NCBI RefSeq assembly: GCF_007197645.1
Contig: NZ_VKGK01000010.1
Span: 111,398-175,397 of the forward strand
From: Shewanella hanedai
GTDB taxonomy: Bacteria > Pseudomonadota > Gammaproteobacteria > Enterobacterales > Shewanellaceae
Direction of reading: 5' to 3'
DNA length: 64,000 nt
Shown here: in pieces, positions 38,708 to 47,374 of the stretch
Layout: every line of letters starts with the position of its first letter
Numbering within the stretch: position 1 is the first letter of the stretch
Position numbers and translations under genes: made by a program
The notes under the pieces: generated by a model
Databases searched by the model: none
What the model was told of the DNA's origin: nothing
What the model saw: only the letters and a program-made list of their open reading frames with translations

Positions 38708-39481
38708 TTACGCGTTTTTCCACTTAGCACTGCGTTTATCCAGAAAAGCGTTCACTCCTTCGGTTTGATCTTCGGTATCAAATAGATCCACAAACATCTC
38801 ACGCTCTAGAGGTAAAGCTTTCGATCTTGGCATGATTCGCCCGGCCTGGATAAGTTGCTTACACACAGCAACACTGCTCGGGCTTTGCTTAGCCACTTTT
38901 TCTGCCAACGCAATCGCAGCGTCAAGTGACTGACCCGTCTCAACGACCTCTTCAACTAATCCTAAGGTTTCAGCCTTTTCAGCTTTGAGTCGCTCCCCAC
39001 ATAAGATCATCCGTTTTGCCCAACCTTCTCCCACCAACGCTGTCAGGTTTTGTGTTCCTCCAGCGCAAGGTAGCAGGCCAACTGAAGCTTCAGGCAGTGC
39101 CATCACAGCTTGCGCTTCTGCAATGCGAATGTCACACGCTAAGGCAACCTCTAAACCACCTCCCATGGCATAACCATTAATTGCTGCTATCGAAACACCG
39201 CGAAATTCACTCAGTGCCTCAAATGCTTCACCGAAGCATTTAGCCATTGAAGCCGCAACGGCTTTATCACCGTCGGCAAAAAGCTTAAGGTCTGCACCCG
39301 CAGAGAAAAACTTGTCTCCTTCTCCGGTGATCACTAAGGCATAAATATCTTTATTATCATTAAGCTCAAGTACCTTAGTTTTCAGTGCTTGCAAGCTTTC
39401 ATCTGTCCACGTATTCGCAGGCGGATTACTCATAGTCAGTATTGCGGTGTGGCCTTCAATACGTTCAATTATTCCAGTCAT
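38708..39481 (-). CDS. Enoyl-CoA hydratase
   Basis: A 257-residue crotonase-family enzyme. DKFFSAGADLKLFADG forms the first half of the oxyanion hole, NGYAMGGGLEVALACD the second. The Glu of ALPEASVGLLPCAGG is in the catalytic region. It hydrates methacrylyl-CoA or similar 2-enoyl-CoA. Start at 39481 has AAGGA upstream with good spacing; the frame opens 14 codons earlier. Confidence 0.9.
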   Translation of the reverse strand: MTGIIERIEGHTAILTMSNPPANTWTDESLQALKTKVLELNDNKDIYALVITGEGDKFFSAGADLKLFADGDKAVAASMAKCFGEAFEALSEFRGVSIAAINGYAMGGGLEVALACDIRIAEAQAVMALPEASVGLLPCAGGTQNLTALVGEGWAKRMILCGERLKAEKAETLGLVEEVVETGQSLDAAIALAEKVAKQSPSSVAVCKQLIQAGRIMPRSKALPLEREMFVDLFDTEDQTEGVNAFLDKRSAKWKNA

Positions 39482-39613
39482 CAATTCGTTCCTTGTAAAC
39501 TTAATATTGTCTAGAATACTCACTTATCTATTTATTCAAGGTTATCTTTTAACAATCAGAATCTTGAAAAATCCACGAAGTGGTGTAAATAGAGATGCGC
39601 AGCAGATCTATTA

Positions 39614-40771
39614 TTAGAGAATCGCTCCCACGTCTTCATTCAATAAGCGGCGGGCGATGATCAAGCGCATGATCTCATTGGTGCCCTCTAAAATCTGGTG
39701 CACTCGCACATCACGTACGTGGCGCTCTAACGGGTACTCACGAATATAACCATAACCGCCATGAAGCTGCAGCGCCGCATCACATACCTGAAACCCGACA
39801 TCGGTCGCAAAACGTTTTGCCATAGCACAATAGGCTGTCGCCTCAGGATCTTGCTCATCAAGTTTAAATGCCGCTAGGCGAACCAACTGCCTTGCAGCCA
39901 CTAACTCGGTCGCCATATCGGCTAACTTAAACTGCAGTGCTTGAAACGCCGCAATTGGCTTACCAAACTGCTTACGCTCTGTCATATATTGTGTGGCACG
40001 TTCAAGGGCGGCTTGAGCGGTTCCGATAGAGCAAGTTGCAATGTTAATGCGGCCACCATCGAGCCCCTTCATGGCAAAAGTAAAACCTTGCCCCTCTTCA
40101 CCGAGCAAGTTAGCAACGGGCACACGCACCTCTGTAAAGGTGATTTCACGTGTTGGCTGGGCATTCCACCCCATCTTATCTTCCGCCTTACCGTAGGTGA
40201 CACCTTTTGCATCAGCGGGAACCGCAATGGCAGAGATCCCCTTAGGCCCCTCTTCGCCCGTGCGACACATCACCACCAACAACTCAGTGGCACCAGCACC
40301 AGAGATAAACATCTTGGCACCAGAGATAACATACTCATCGCCCTCCCTTACTGCTTTGGTTTTAAGCGAGGCCGCATCACTGCCCGCGCCCGCTTCCGTT
40401 AAGCAGTAAGACGCTAGCATCTGCCCTGTTGTTAGGGGCTCTGACCATTCACTTCTCAGCGATTCCGAACCAAAACTGGTGACCATCCAGGTGGCCATGT
40501 TATGGATCGTCAACATCGCAGTGGTGGCGGTACAGCCCATGGAAAGCTGCTCAAAAATAATCGATGAATCGAGACGACTCAGCCCCATGCCACCTTCACT
40601 TTCTGGCGAATAGAGAGAACAGAAACCTAACTCTCCTGCTCGTTGAATCACCTCTTTGGGAAAATAATGCTCTTCATCCCATTTAGCGGCAAACGGGGCT
40701 AACTCTTCGCGGCAAAACTGCTGAGCTAAATCGGCAAACTGACGCTGGTCTTCATTCAGATTAAAATCCAT
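39614..40771 (-). CDS. Acyl-CoA dehydrogenase (isobutyryl-CoA type)
   Basis: A 385-residue flavoenzyme. The N-terminal helical domain precedes YCLTEAGAGSDAASLKTKA (FAD-binding signature 1). QLHGGYGYIREYPLERHVRDVRVHQILEGTNEIMR near the C terminus holds the second signature and, in LEGTNEI, the position of the catalytic glutamate of short-chain enzymes. It introduces the 2,3-double bond into isobutyryl-CoA or 2-methylbutyryl-CoA. Substrate is inferred from mmsA/mmsB neighbours. Confidence 0.9.
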   Translation of the reverse strand: MDFNLNEDQRQFADLAQQFCREELAPFAAKWDEEHYFPKEVIQRAGELGFCSLYSPESEGGMGLSRLDSSIIFEQLSMGCTATTAMLTIHNMATWMVTSFGSESLRSEWSEPLTTGQMLASYCLTEAGAGSDAASLKTKAVREGDEYVISGAKMFISGAGATELLVVMCRTGEEGPKGISAIAVPADAKGVTYGKAEDKMGWNAQPTREITFTEVRVPVANLLGEEGQGFTFAMKGLDGGRINIATCSIGTAQAALERATQYMTERKQFGKPIAAFQALQFKLADMATELVAARQLVRLAAFKLDEQDPEATAYCAMAKRFATDVGFQVCDAALQLHGGYGYIREYPLERHVRDVRVHQILEGTNEIMRLIIARRLLNEDVGAIL

Positions 40772-40935
40772 CTGAGATCTCCTTTGACACGATATTGGTC
40801 ATCTTGTTGAGATTGATGCCCGTTTTTTATTTTGTGTCGAGTGTGAATAAGGTAAGTGTGTTCTATCTATTCAGGCTGTTTAACCGCACGAATCACCTGC
40901 ACGATTAAACAGACTGTTTACTTGTCTTTAAAAGC

Positions 40936-42441
40936 TTATTTCAAGTCTATGGTCATATTAGGTGCTGCGTGCTCAACATCGGATATTTGAGATTCAAACC
41001 AGCGAGCTGTAATGGTCTTGGTTTCCGTATAGAAACGCACTGCTTGCTTACCATAGGCATGTTGATCGCCATAGAAGCTGCCTTTCCAACCAGTAAAGGA
41101 GAAAAATGGCAACGGCACAGGAATAGGCACATTGATCCCCACCTGACCCACTTCGATTTCATGTTGATACTTACGCGCAACGGCGCCACTGGCTGTGAAA
41201 ATAGAAGTTCCATTTCCGTATGGGCTGTTATTGACCACTTCAATCGCTTCTTCCAAGGTGTCGGCTTCCATACAACAAAGCACAGGTCCGAAAATCTCCT
41301 CTTTATAGATGCTCATCTCAGTTGTGACCTTGGTGAACATGGTCGGTCCAACCCAGTTGCCAGACTCATAGCCCGCTACGGTAAAGCCTGAGCCATCGAG
41401 TACGCACTCAGCGCCTTCCGCTTTTCCTTGCTCAATGAGTGACAAAACACGTGCTTTCGCTGCTGGGCTAATTACAGGGCCATAGCCTGCCTCTTTGTCA
41501 TCCCAAAGGCCTGGTTTAACCTTAGCTATCGCGTCTCTAAGCTCTGGGATCCACTCTTTAGCCGCACCGACAAAAATCGCCACCGACAACGCCATACAAC
41601 GTTGACCCGCCGCGCCAACAGAAGCACCAACCAAGTTATTAATCACTTGCTGCTTATTAGAATCAGGCATGATGACACAGTGATTTTTAGCACCGGCAAA
41701 CGCCTGCACTCGCTTTAAGTTATCGGTACCGGTTTTATAAATATATTGACCAACACCAACAGAGCCGACAAAAGAGATCGCTTTGATATCTTTATGGTTA
41801 AGCAACACATCCACAGCAACCTTGTCACCGTGGACAAGCTGAAGTACGCCTTTAGGTGCACCGGCTTCTTCAAACAGTTCCACCAGACGTTGTGGCGTCA
41901 TAGGATCTTGCTCTGAAGGCTTAAGTACAAAGGTGTTACCGCAGGCAATTGACAACGGGAACATCCACAATGGGATCATCGCAGGAAAATTAAACGGGGT
42001 GATCCCCGCACACACGCCAAGGGGCTGTGTGTAACTGTAGGTATCGATGCTGCGAGCTACGTTTTCAACGGTTTCACCCATCATCAAGGTCGCAATATTA
42101 CAAGCGTGTTCAGCGACTTCAATACCGCGCCACACATCGCCTTTTGCATCATCAAACGTCTTGCCTGTCTCTTGCGCCAGAATCGTTGCAAGCTCATCAT
42201 GGTGCGCCTTAAGCAGATGTTGATACTTAAACATCACACGGGCACGTTCAGATACAGGCACCTCTTTCCAACTTTTAAACGCCTGCTTAGCACTGGCTAC
42301 CGCGGTTTCAACCTCTGAAACTGTTGCGGCATTGACCACAGCAATGGCTTGGTTATTCGCCGGATTGGTCACCGAAATTTTCTGCTGTCCCTGGCCTTCA
42401 ATAAACTGACCATCGATATAGTGCTTCACCTGAGTTGTCAT
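40936..42441 (-). CDS. mmsA: CoA-acylating methylmalonate-semialdehyde dehydrogenase
   Basis: A 501-residue aldehyde-dehydrogenase family protein. Markers are [44 protein letters not shown] and the catalytic cysteine in [11 protein letters not shown]. It converts methylmalonate semialdehyde (or malonate semialdehyde) with CoA and NAD to propionyl-CoA (acetyl-CoA), the last valine-specific step. Start at 42441 has GGGAAG just upstream; an ATG four codons earlier lacks a ribosome site. Confidence 0.95.
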   Translation of the reverse strand: MTTQVKHYIDGQFIEGQGQQKISVTNPANNQAIAVVNAATVSEVETAVASAKQAFKSWKEVPVSERARVMFKYQHLLKAHHDELATILAQETGKTFDDAKGDVWRGIEVAEHACNIATLMMGETVENVARSIDTYSYTQPLGVCAGITPFNFPAMIPLWMFPLSIACGNTFVLKPSEQDPMTPQRLVELFEEAGAPKGVLQLVHGDKVAVDVLLNHKDIKAISFVGSVGVGQYIYKTGTDNLKRVQAFAGAKNHCVIMPDSNKQQVINNLVGASVGAAGQRCMALSVAIFVGAAKEWIPELRDAIAKVKPGLWDDKEAGYGPVISPAAKARVLSLIEQGKAEGAECVLDGSGFTVAGYESGNWVGPTMFTKVTTEMSIYKEEIFGPVLCCMEADTLEEAIEVVNNSPYGNGTSIFTASGAVARKYQHEIEVGQVGINVPIPVPLPFFSFTGWKGSFYGDQHAYGKQAVRFYTETKTITARWFESQISDVEHAAPNMTIDLK

Positions 42442-42485
42442 ATTGCTTCCCATTAAACTTGTAGGTACTGAAGTTAAGATACAAT

Positions 42486-43676
42486 TTAAATCTCTATCGC
42501 CATTGCAGTTGCTTCACCACCACCGATACACAGTGACGCCACACCACGCTTTAGACCACGCGCATGAAGTGCATGAATTAACGTCACCAATAAACGGGCG
42601 CCTGAACACCCTATCGGATGACCAATGGCGCACGCACCACCGTTAACATTTACTTTATCCGCATCAAGAGAAAGCTCAGAAATAGCCAACATGGTCACCA
42701 TGGCAAAGGCTTCATTGATCTCAAACAGATCGACGTCATCCTTACTCCAGTTCACTTTTTCAAACAGCTTTTTCATCGCGCCAACCGGCGCGGTAGTGAA
42801 CATTTCAGGCTCCTGAGCGTGAGTCGTATGGCCTTTAATCGTGGCTAAAATAGGCAAACCAAGTACGTTAGCCTGCTGAGCCGTCATTAACATCAGGGCT
42901 GCTGCACCGTCAGAGATAGAACTAGAGTTCGCCGCTGTAATGGTGCCATCTTTAGTAAAGGCTGGACGCAGTGTTGGGATCTTATCCGGACGTGCATTAC
43001 CAGGTTGCTCATCAATCTCAACCAGCGTATCGCCTCGACGACTTTCAACCGTCACGGGTGATATCTCATTATCAAATGCACCAGTTTCAATCGCCTTATT
43101 GGCTTTTTCAAGCGAGCTCAAAGAGAAAGCATCCATCTGTTCGCGGGTCAGTTTAAAATCATCTGCTGTCTTTTGAGCGAATGTGCCCATCGCGCCACCA
43201 GTGTAGGCATCTTCAAGCCCATCGAGGAACATATGGTCCATCACTTTTCCGTGACCCATCCGCATTCCGCCGCGTGCTTTATCTAATAAATAAGGTGCCT
43301 GACTCATGCTCTCCATTCCACCCGCGATAACGATGTCAGCGCTGCCAGCTTTAATCAGATCATGGGCTAACATGACGGTTTTCATGCCTGAGCCACAAAC
43401 TTTATTCACTGTCGTCGCACCAACAGAAAGAGGCAAACCTGCGCCTAATGTCGCTTGACGAGCTGGCGCCTGACCCACACCCGCCGGAAGTACACAACCC
43501 ATCAATACTTCGTCTACTGCATCGGCAGAAACACCAGTTTGTGCCATCAAACCTTTAATGGCAGTTGCAGCTAATTTAGGAGAGGGAACAGTCGACAAGG
43601 CGCCCTGAAAGCCTCCCATAGGCGTTCTTTTAGCGGCTACAATCACGATCTCTTGGCTTAATTGCTCTGTACTCAT
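42486..43676 (-). CDS. Acetyl-CoA C-acyltransferase (thiolase)
   Basis: A 396-residue thiolase. The nucleophilic cysteine lies in [12 protein letters not shown] (near residue 93), the catalytic histidine in [15 protein letters not shown] and the second cysteine in SLCIGGGEA, the standard three-part active site. It cleaves or forms 3-ketoacyl-CoA with CoA and acetyl-CoA. First gene of the leftward branched-chain operon; gaps to mmsA are short. It probably cleaves 2-methylacetoacetyl-CoA from isoleucine, though acetoacetyl-CoA is also possible. Confidence 0.9.
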   Translation of the reverse strand: MSTEQLSQEIVIVAAKRTPMGGFQGALSTVPSPKLAATAIKGLMAQTGVSADAVDEVLMGCVLPAGVGQAPARQATLGAGLPLSVGATTVNKVCGSGMKTVMLAHDLIKAGSADIVIAGGMESMSQAPYLLDKARGGMRMGHGKVMDHMFLDGLEDAYTGGAMGTFAQKTADDFKLTREQMDAFSLSSLEKANKAIETGAFDNEISPVTVESRRGDTLVEIDEQPGNARPDKIPTLRPAFTKDGTITAANSSSISDGAAALMLMTAQQANVLGLPILATIKGHTTHAQEPEMFTTAPVGAMKKLFEKVNWSKDDVDLFEINEAFAMVTMLAISELSLDADKVNVNGGACAIGHPIGCSGARLLVTLIHALHARGLKRGVASLCIGGGEATAMAIEI

Positions 43677-43779
43677 TTTCCACTCCGTCTTTGTTATCTT
43701 ATTTCAGCAAAACCTTGGTTTTCGCTTAAAATATTAAGTTGTCATATCACTTAAGTATTAACATACCATCACCATGACG

Positions 43780-43795
43780 TTTACGCTAACGTAAA
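43780..43795. promoter_or_regulatory. LiuR-like operator upstream of branched-chain operon
   Basis: TTTACG and CGTAAA form a perfect 6-bp inverted repeat around CTAA, 104 bases upstream of the thiolase start. It resembles the palindrome described for LiuR, the MerR-family repressor of branched-chain degradation in gammaproteobacteria. The link is by motif shape and the operon's content. Confidence 0.6.
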
Positions 43796-43880
43796 GCAAG
43801 CGACATTACGCAAACATCTACCAAAGTATTAGCCTACAGTTGTCACTCAAAATTTACAGCGTTAGAGAAGTAAATAGATG

Positions 43881-43905
43881 AAAAAAGCGCCTAGATAGGC
43901 GCTTT
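43881..43905 (-). terminator. Leftward terminator beyond metA
   Basis: AAAGCGCCT and AGGCGCTTT form a 9-bp stem around a 4-base loop. On the minus strand it is followed by a run of T. It lies 230 bases beyond the metA stop, so it would end a long 3' untranslated region or an unseen transcript. Confidence 0.7.
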
Positions 43906-44136
43906 GAAGTGTTATTGAATCATTTTTATTGCGGCATGACTGTTTAACGATAAATTTTAATCGCGCCAACCGTGCTGTCATAGCTCCGGTTAATGGCTCG
44001 TATTTTTAGCCCGTAACTTGTCACATTTCGACCTGTATCATGGATGTCACTGTCGATATACGTTTACAGTCATAGAGTGCTGTATTTACAACTGACTTGG
44101 TGGTTATCGGCTTTTTGATGTCCCTAACCATAGCGA

Positions 44137-45069
44137 CTAGCTTTCGCTAATACCGATCATATCATCGAGATTGTATGGCGTTAGCTGATAAACGTAGTAG
44201 TTAAGCCAATTACTGACCAGCAAACTACCGTGACCGTGCCAGCGCGCGACCGCCTCACACTCAGGGTTATCATCTCTAAAGTAATTCAGTGGTACATCAG
44301 GCTCAAGGCCTTGCTCGAGATCTCGGAAATACTCATCTTTGAGCGTCATCTTTTGATATTCTGGATGACCCATTACAAACAAGTTACGATTATTGGTGCT
44401 CAATACCATATAGGCACCAGCGGTATCGGATTGGGTGAGAACTTCGAGTGACGGGTGCGCTTTTAGCTCATCCACATCCATCTCAGCAAAACGTGAGTGA
44501 GGGGCAAGAAATTCATCATCAAAACCTCTTAGCAGAGGAAAGTGTTGACTGGTACGGCTATGAACAAACACGCCTGAACGCTTCTTGTTTAATAATTTTC
44601 TGTTTAAACCGTATAAGTGGAATAGAGCCGCATGGGCAGCCCAACACAAAAATAGCACCGAGGTGACATGTTGCTGTGACCAATCGATAATATCGCGAAT
44701 GTTGTCCCAGTAACTGACATCTTCAAATTCAACCTGCCCTAACGGGGCACCTGTGATAATCAAGCCATCATAATTTTTTTGTCGTACAGCCTCAAAATCA
44801 CGATAGAAGTTATTCATGTGGTCGATAGAAGTATGCTTTGACTCCTTATCGTGGATCCTGAGCAGATCCACATCCACTTGCAGCGGCGTATTTCCCAACA
44901 GTCTGAGTAACTGGGTTTCCGTTTCAATTTTATTCGGCATCAAATTCAAGATAAGCACTTTCATTGGGCGAATATCTTGATTAGCCGCCCGAGTTTCGGA
45001 CATAACGAAAATATTTTCAGATTCTAAAATCTCTGCTGCTGGCAGATCATCGGGAATTTTAACCGGCAT
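44137..45069 (-). CDS. metA: Homoserine O-succinyltransferase
   Basis: A 310-residue enzyme of the MetA family (E. coli 309). The start [15 protein letters not shown] and [21 protein letters not shown] are characteristic. The active-site cysteine is in [15 protein letters not shown], and MGHPEYQ holds the histidine. It activates homoserine with succinyl-CoA (or, in some members, acetyl-CoA) as the first committed step to methionine. A YbaY-like lipoprotein gene lies 90 bases upstream on the same strand, and three met-box-like octamers precede that gene, so MetJ control of both is likely. Confidence 0.95.
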   Translation of the reverse strand: MPVKIPDDLPAAEILESENIFVMSETRAANQDIRPMKVLILNLMPNKIETETQLLRLLGNTPLQVDVDLLRIHDKESKHTSIDHMNNFYRDFEAVRQKNYDGLIITGAPLGQVEFEDVSYWDNIRDIIDWSQQHVTSVLFLCWAAHAALFHLYGLNRKLLNKKRSGVFVHSRTSQHFPLLRGFDDEFLAPHSRFAEMDVDELKAHPSLEVLTQSDTAGAYMVLSTNNRNLFVMGHPEYQKMTLKDEYFRDLEQGLEPDVPLNYFRDDNPECEAVARWHGHGSLLVSNWLNYYVYQLTPYNLDDMIGISES

Positions 45070-45159
45070 ACCGCGCCTCTTCCTTGTAAATGAATTAACT
45101 CTTAACGAATTAACCCCATCAATCTAAGTTCAAGGCGCGTTTTAACATTGAAGCGTTAA

Positions 45160-45576
45160 TTAACGACCGACCTTCTGAACCAAAACCGACATAGGCTCAC
45201 TCGACTCTAAATCTATCTTGTATGCTTGCGTGTTGATAAACATCAATTGGCCATTCAGGCTAATGCGAGCACCAACGGCATACGTGTGCCCTTTTTCAAA
45301 TTGATCACGATTAATGATAAATTGAAACGGTGCAGGCGTAGTAACATCGCCTCTCTCTATTTCAGCAATCACGACCGCAGGGGCATCCATTAAAGACACG
45401 TCTTTGACCTGCACTGTCAACATCGCTTCTGGTGGCAGAGCCATGCGCTCTTTAAACCAAACCTCTCCTTGGATCTCAACTCCAGCATTTGGGGTTGCAC
45501 AACCAGATAACACGCCAACCGAAATAAGCCCAACTGCCATCATTAAAGGTGAAACTGACTTTAACCACTTTTTCAT
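45160..45576 (-). CDS. YbaY-family lipoprotein
   Basis: A 138-residue lipoprotein with lipobox LSGC in MKKWLKSVSPLMMAVGLISVG-type signal sequence. The mature part follows the YbaY pattern: ERMALPPEAMLTVQVKDVS, then PFQFIINRDQF and HTYAVGARISLNGQLMF. A beta-sandwich fold is likely; function is unknown. It is directly upstream of metA and just downstream of three met-box-like octamers. A second protein of the same family is encoded at 56301-56696. Confidence 0.8.
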   Translation of the reverse strand: MKKWLKSVSPLMMAVGLISVGVLSGCATPNAGVEIQGEVWFKERMALPPEAMLTVQVKDVSLMDAPAVVIAEIERGDVTTPAPFQFIINRDQFEKGHTYAVGARISLNGQLMFINTQAYKIDLESSEPMSVLVQKVGR

Positions 45577-45602
45577 ACATTATTACTCCCAATCATACAT
45601 CA

Positions 45603-45626
45603 AGATGTCTAGATGTCTATATGTCT
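45603..45626 (-). promoter_or_regulatory. Three tandem met-box-like octamers (MetJ operator)
   Basis: AGATGTCT, AGATGTCT and ATATGTCT lie end to end with 8-base periodicity. MetJ binds tandem copies of AGACGTCT; the three units match it at 7, 7 and 6 of 8 positions. The array begins 27 bases upstream of the YbaY-type gene, whose next gene is metA, and lies 146 bases from the divergent SDR gene. Confidence 0.75.
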
Positions 45627-45771
45627 ACGTTTTAAAATTCAATATAAATGTTAGCTTGATCTATAAAGCTATTTAACTTGCGTAGTTTACTCCGCACTTA
45701 CTGCGCTTGCACCTTGTCCTTATTAAGATATCTCCCTATCATAAGCTACCCTTTACAAGTCGAATAGCCTA

Positions 45772-46539
45772 ATGACACAAGCCACAGCCATTATCGTGGG
45801 TGCCAACTCACTTCTGAGTCGTGAGATAGCAAAACAACTCTCAGAACAAGGTGTTGAACTTGCACTGCTTGCACAAGATCCTGACTCACTCAAGAACTTC
45901 TGTGACAGTTTGCCAAACCCGGTACACCTGTTTCCGTTAAATATTTCAGAGCCTTCCGCAATCATCTCAACCATTGAAAGCGTGTGGCAATCCATCGGCG
46001 GTGCTCACCTAGTCTTGGTTAATACTGGACAGAACAGCTATAACTCAGCGCTTCCATGGTTACCAGAACAAGATATCATCACGGTTAATGTCCAAGGCTT
46101 TGCTGCTATCTGCAATACCAGCTTTCGCTTGTTCAAAGAGCAAGGTTATGGCCAACTTGCTGCCATCAACTCCATCGCAGGTCTACGCGGCGGTCCAAGC
46201 GTGGCCTACCACGCTTCTAAAGCGTTCGCGAGCAACTACCTTGACGGCCTGAGTATGCATGCTCAACGATTAAAGCTGCCAATCACCATCACAGATCTGC
46301 AGTTAGGTTTACTTGATAAAGCTGCCATGCAGAAAAGCAGAATATGGTTGTCACCGCCAAGTGAGGTTGCCCGTCAAATTATTAAAGCGATGAAAGCAGG
46401 TAAACGCCGAGTTTACGTCACCAAGCGTTGGCGTCTGGTGGCTTGGTTAACGAAACTATTGCCGGAATTTGTTTATAACACACGTCACTGGCGCACTAAG
46501 GCTGAACGTCTGGCTGCAAAAGCTGAAGGGAAGAAGTAG
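45772..46539 (+). CDS. SDR family oxidoreductase
   Basis: A 255-residue short-chain dehydrogenase-like protein. The start TQATAIIVGANSLLSREIA replaces the usual TGxxxGxG with VGANSLLS, a variant of the nucleotide loop. LVNTGQN stands in the place of NNAG. INSIAGLRGGPSVAYHASKAF holds the Ser and Tyr-x-x-x-Lys catalytic set. A positively charged C-terminal tail (RTKAERLAAKAEGKK) follows. Substrate unknown. It is divergent from the YbaY-metA unit and may share its regulatory region. Confidence 0.8.
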   Translation: MTQATAIIVGANSLLSREIAKQLSEQGVELALLAQDPDSLKNFCDSLPNPVHLFPLNISEPSAIISTIESVWQSIGGAHLVLVNTGQNSYNSALPWLPEQDIITVNVQGFAAICNTSFRLFKEQGYGQLAAINSIAGLRGGPSVAYHASKAFASNYLDGLSMHAQRLKLPITITDLQLGLLDKAAMQKSRIWLSPPSEVARQIIKAMKAGKRRVYVTKRWRLVAWLTKLLPEFVYNTRHWRTKAERLAAKAEGKK

Positions 46540-46561
46540 CGACGAGTTTCGAAAAGACTAA

Positions 46562-46592
46562 AACTAAAAAGGAGCCTTCGGCTCCTTTTTAG
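46562..46592. terminator. Bidirectional terminator
   Basis: AACTAAAAAGGAGCC and GGCTCCTTTTTAGTT form a long stem with a TTC loop (UUCG-like). A-run on the left and T-run on the right let it serve both the SDR gene and the convergent ompW gene. Confidence 0.9.
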
Positions 46593-46619
46593 TTAACGAA
46601 TTACTATTAACACTTCAAT

Positions 46620-47267
46620 TTAGAAAATATAACCAATGCTCACCATATAAACCCATGGGTCAATATCAGTTTCAACTTTTACGGCATCAGCGCCTAAGTT
46701 AAAGTTAACGTCTGTGCTTATCTGTGCATACCAAACTGACGCATTCACTAGCCAGTTTTTATTCACTTGATAATCAATCCCCACCTGAGCCGCAACCCCC
46801 CAAGAATTCGAAAGGCTCAGATCTGAAAGACCTGCATCTTTAGCACCTTGATTAAATTCATTATCGAAGAAGTTGGTGAAGTTAACACCCGCACCAATAT
46901 AGGGACGAAGCTTAGAGTCAGATGAGCCAAAGTAGTACTGAGCAACTAAGGTGGGTGGTAACTGCTTAGTCTCTGCTATCTTTCCGAGCGCACCTAATGA
47001 GATATCGTGACTAAAAGGCGTAGCCGCTAATAGTTCAATACCAATGTTATCAGTCAACATATAACCAAAATTCAACCCAAGCTGCGTATTATTGCTTACT
47101 TCAAACTCAGCGATATTAGCAACAACAGGGCTAGACTCGTTTGGTGCAACCATAACCGCACCTGCACGTACAATAATATCACCGGCTTGATGAGCAGATA
47201 CTGAGGCGGTAAAACCAGCAGAAAGAAGGACAGCAGCGACTAAACCAGACACGATATTTTTTTTCAT
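46620..47267 (-). CDS. ompW: OmpW family outer-membrane protein
   Basis: A 215-residue protein with a signal peptide (cleavage near VSAHQAG) and a beta-barrel C terminus ending in aromatic SIGYIF. Markers are GDIIVRAGAVMVAPNESS near the start and LLAATPFSHDISLGALGKI, typical of OmpW. OmpW forms an 8-stranded barrel in the outer membrane with a hydrophobic channel. The start at 47267 has GGAG 7 bases upstream; an ATG three bases earlier is also possible. An exact FNR box lies about 100 bases upstream, in keeping with OmpW's known oxygen-linked control in enterics. Confidence 0.9.
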   Translation of the reverse strand: MKKNIVSGLVAAVLLSAGFTASVSAHQAGDIIVRAGAVMVAPNESSPVVANIAEFEVSNNTQLGLNFGYMLTDNIGIELLAATPFSHDISLGALGKIAETKQLPPTLVAQYYFGSSDSKLRPYIGAGVNFTNFFDNEFNQGAKDAGLSDLSLSNSWGVAAQVGIDYQVNKNWLVNASVWYAQISTDVNFNLGADAVKVETDIDPWVYMVSIGYIF

Positions 47268-47360
47268 CATACAACTCCATCAACACAACATGAAATGTCG
47301 TTATTATTATCAAATCCCTTACATTTGCACGCATCCTGCCAGATTTTTAGTGGTAATTTA

Positions 47361-47374
47361 TTGATCCACATCAA
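47361..47374. promoter_or_regulatory. FNR binding site upstream of ompW
   Basis: TTGATCCACATCAA matches the FNR consensus TTGAT-N4-ATCAA exactly. It lies about 95-110 bases upstream of the ompW start. Confidence 0.8.

Larger units (their letters stand above)
43677..44136. other. Intergenic region between thiolase and metA genes
   Basis: Of these 460 bases, the part near the thiolase gene contains the LiuR-like palindrome and the middle contains a terminator. The 230 bases from 43906 to 44136 hold no recognised gene or repeat. Confidence 0.5.

Noticed and set aside
39941..40402. 153-residue rightward frame opposite the acyl-CoA dehydrogenase
   Set aside because: Opposes a gene with both ACAD signatures; no family seen.
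40969..41391. 140-residue rightward frame opposite mmsA
   Set aside because: mmsA has intact catalytic motifs; the frame lacks a ribosome site and family.
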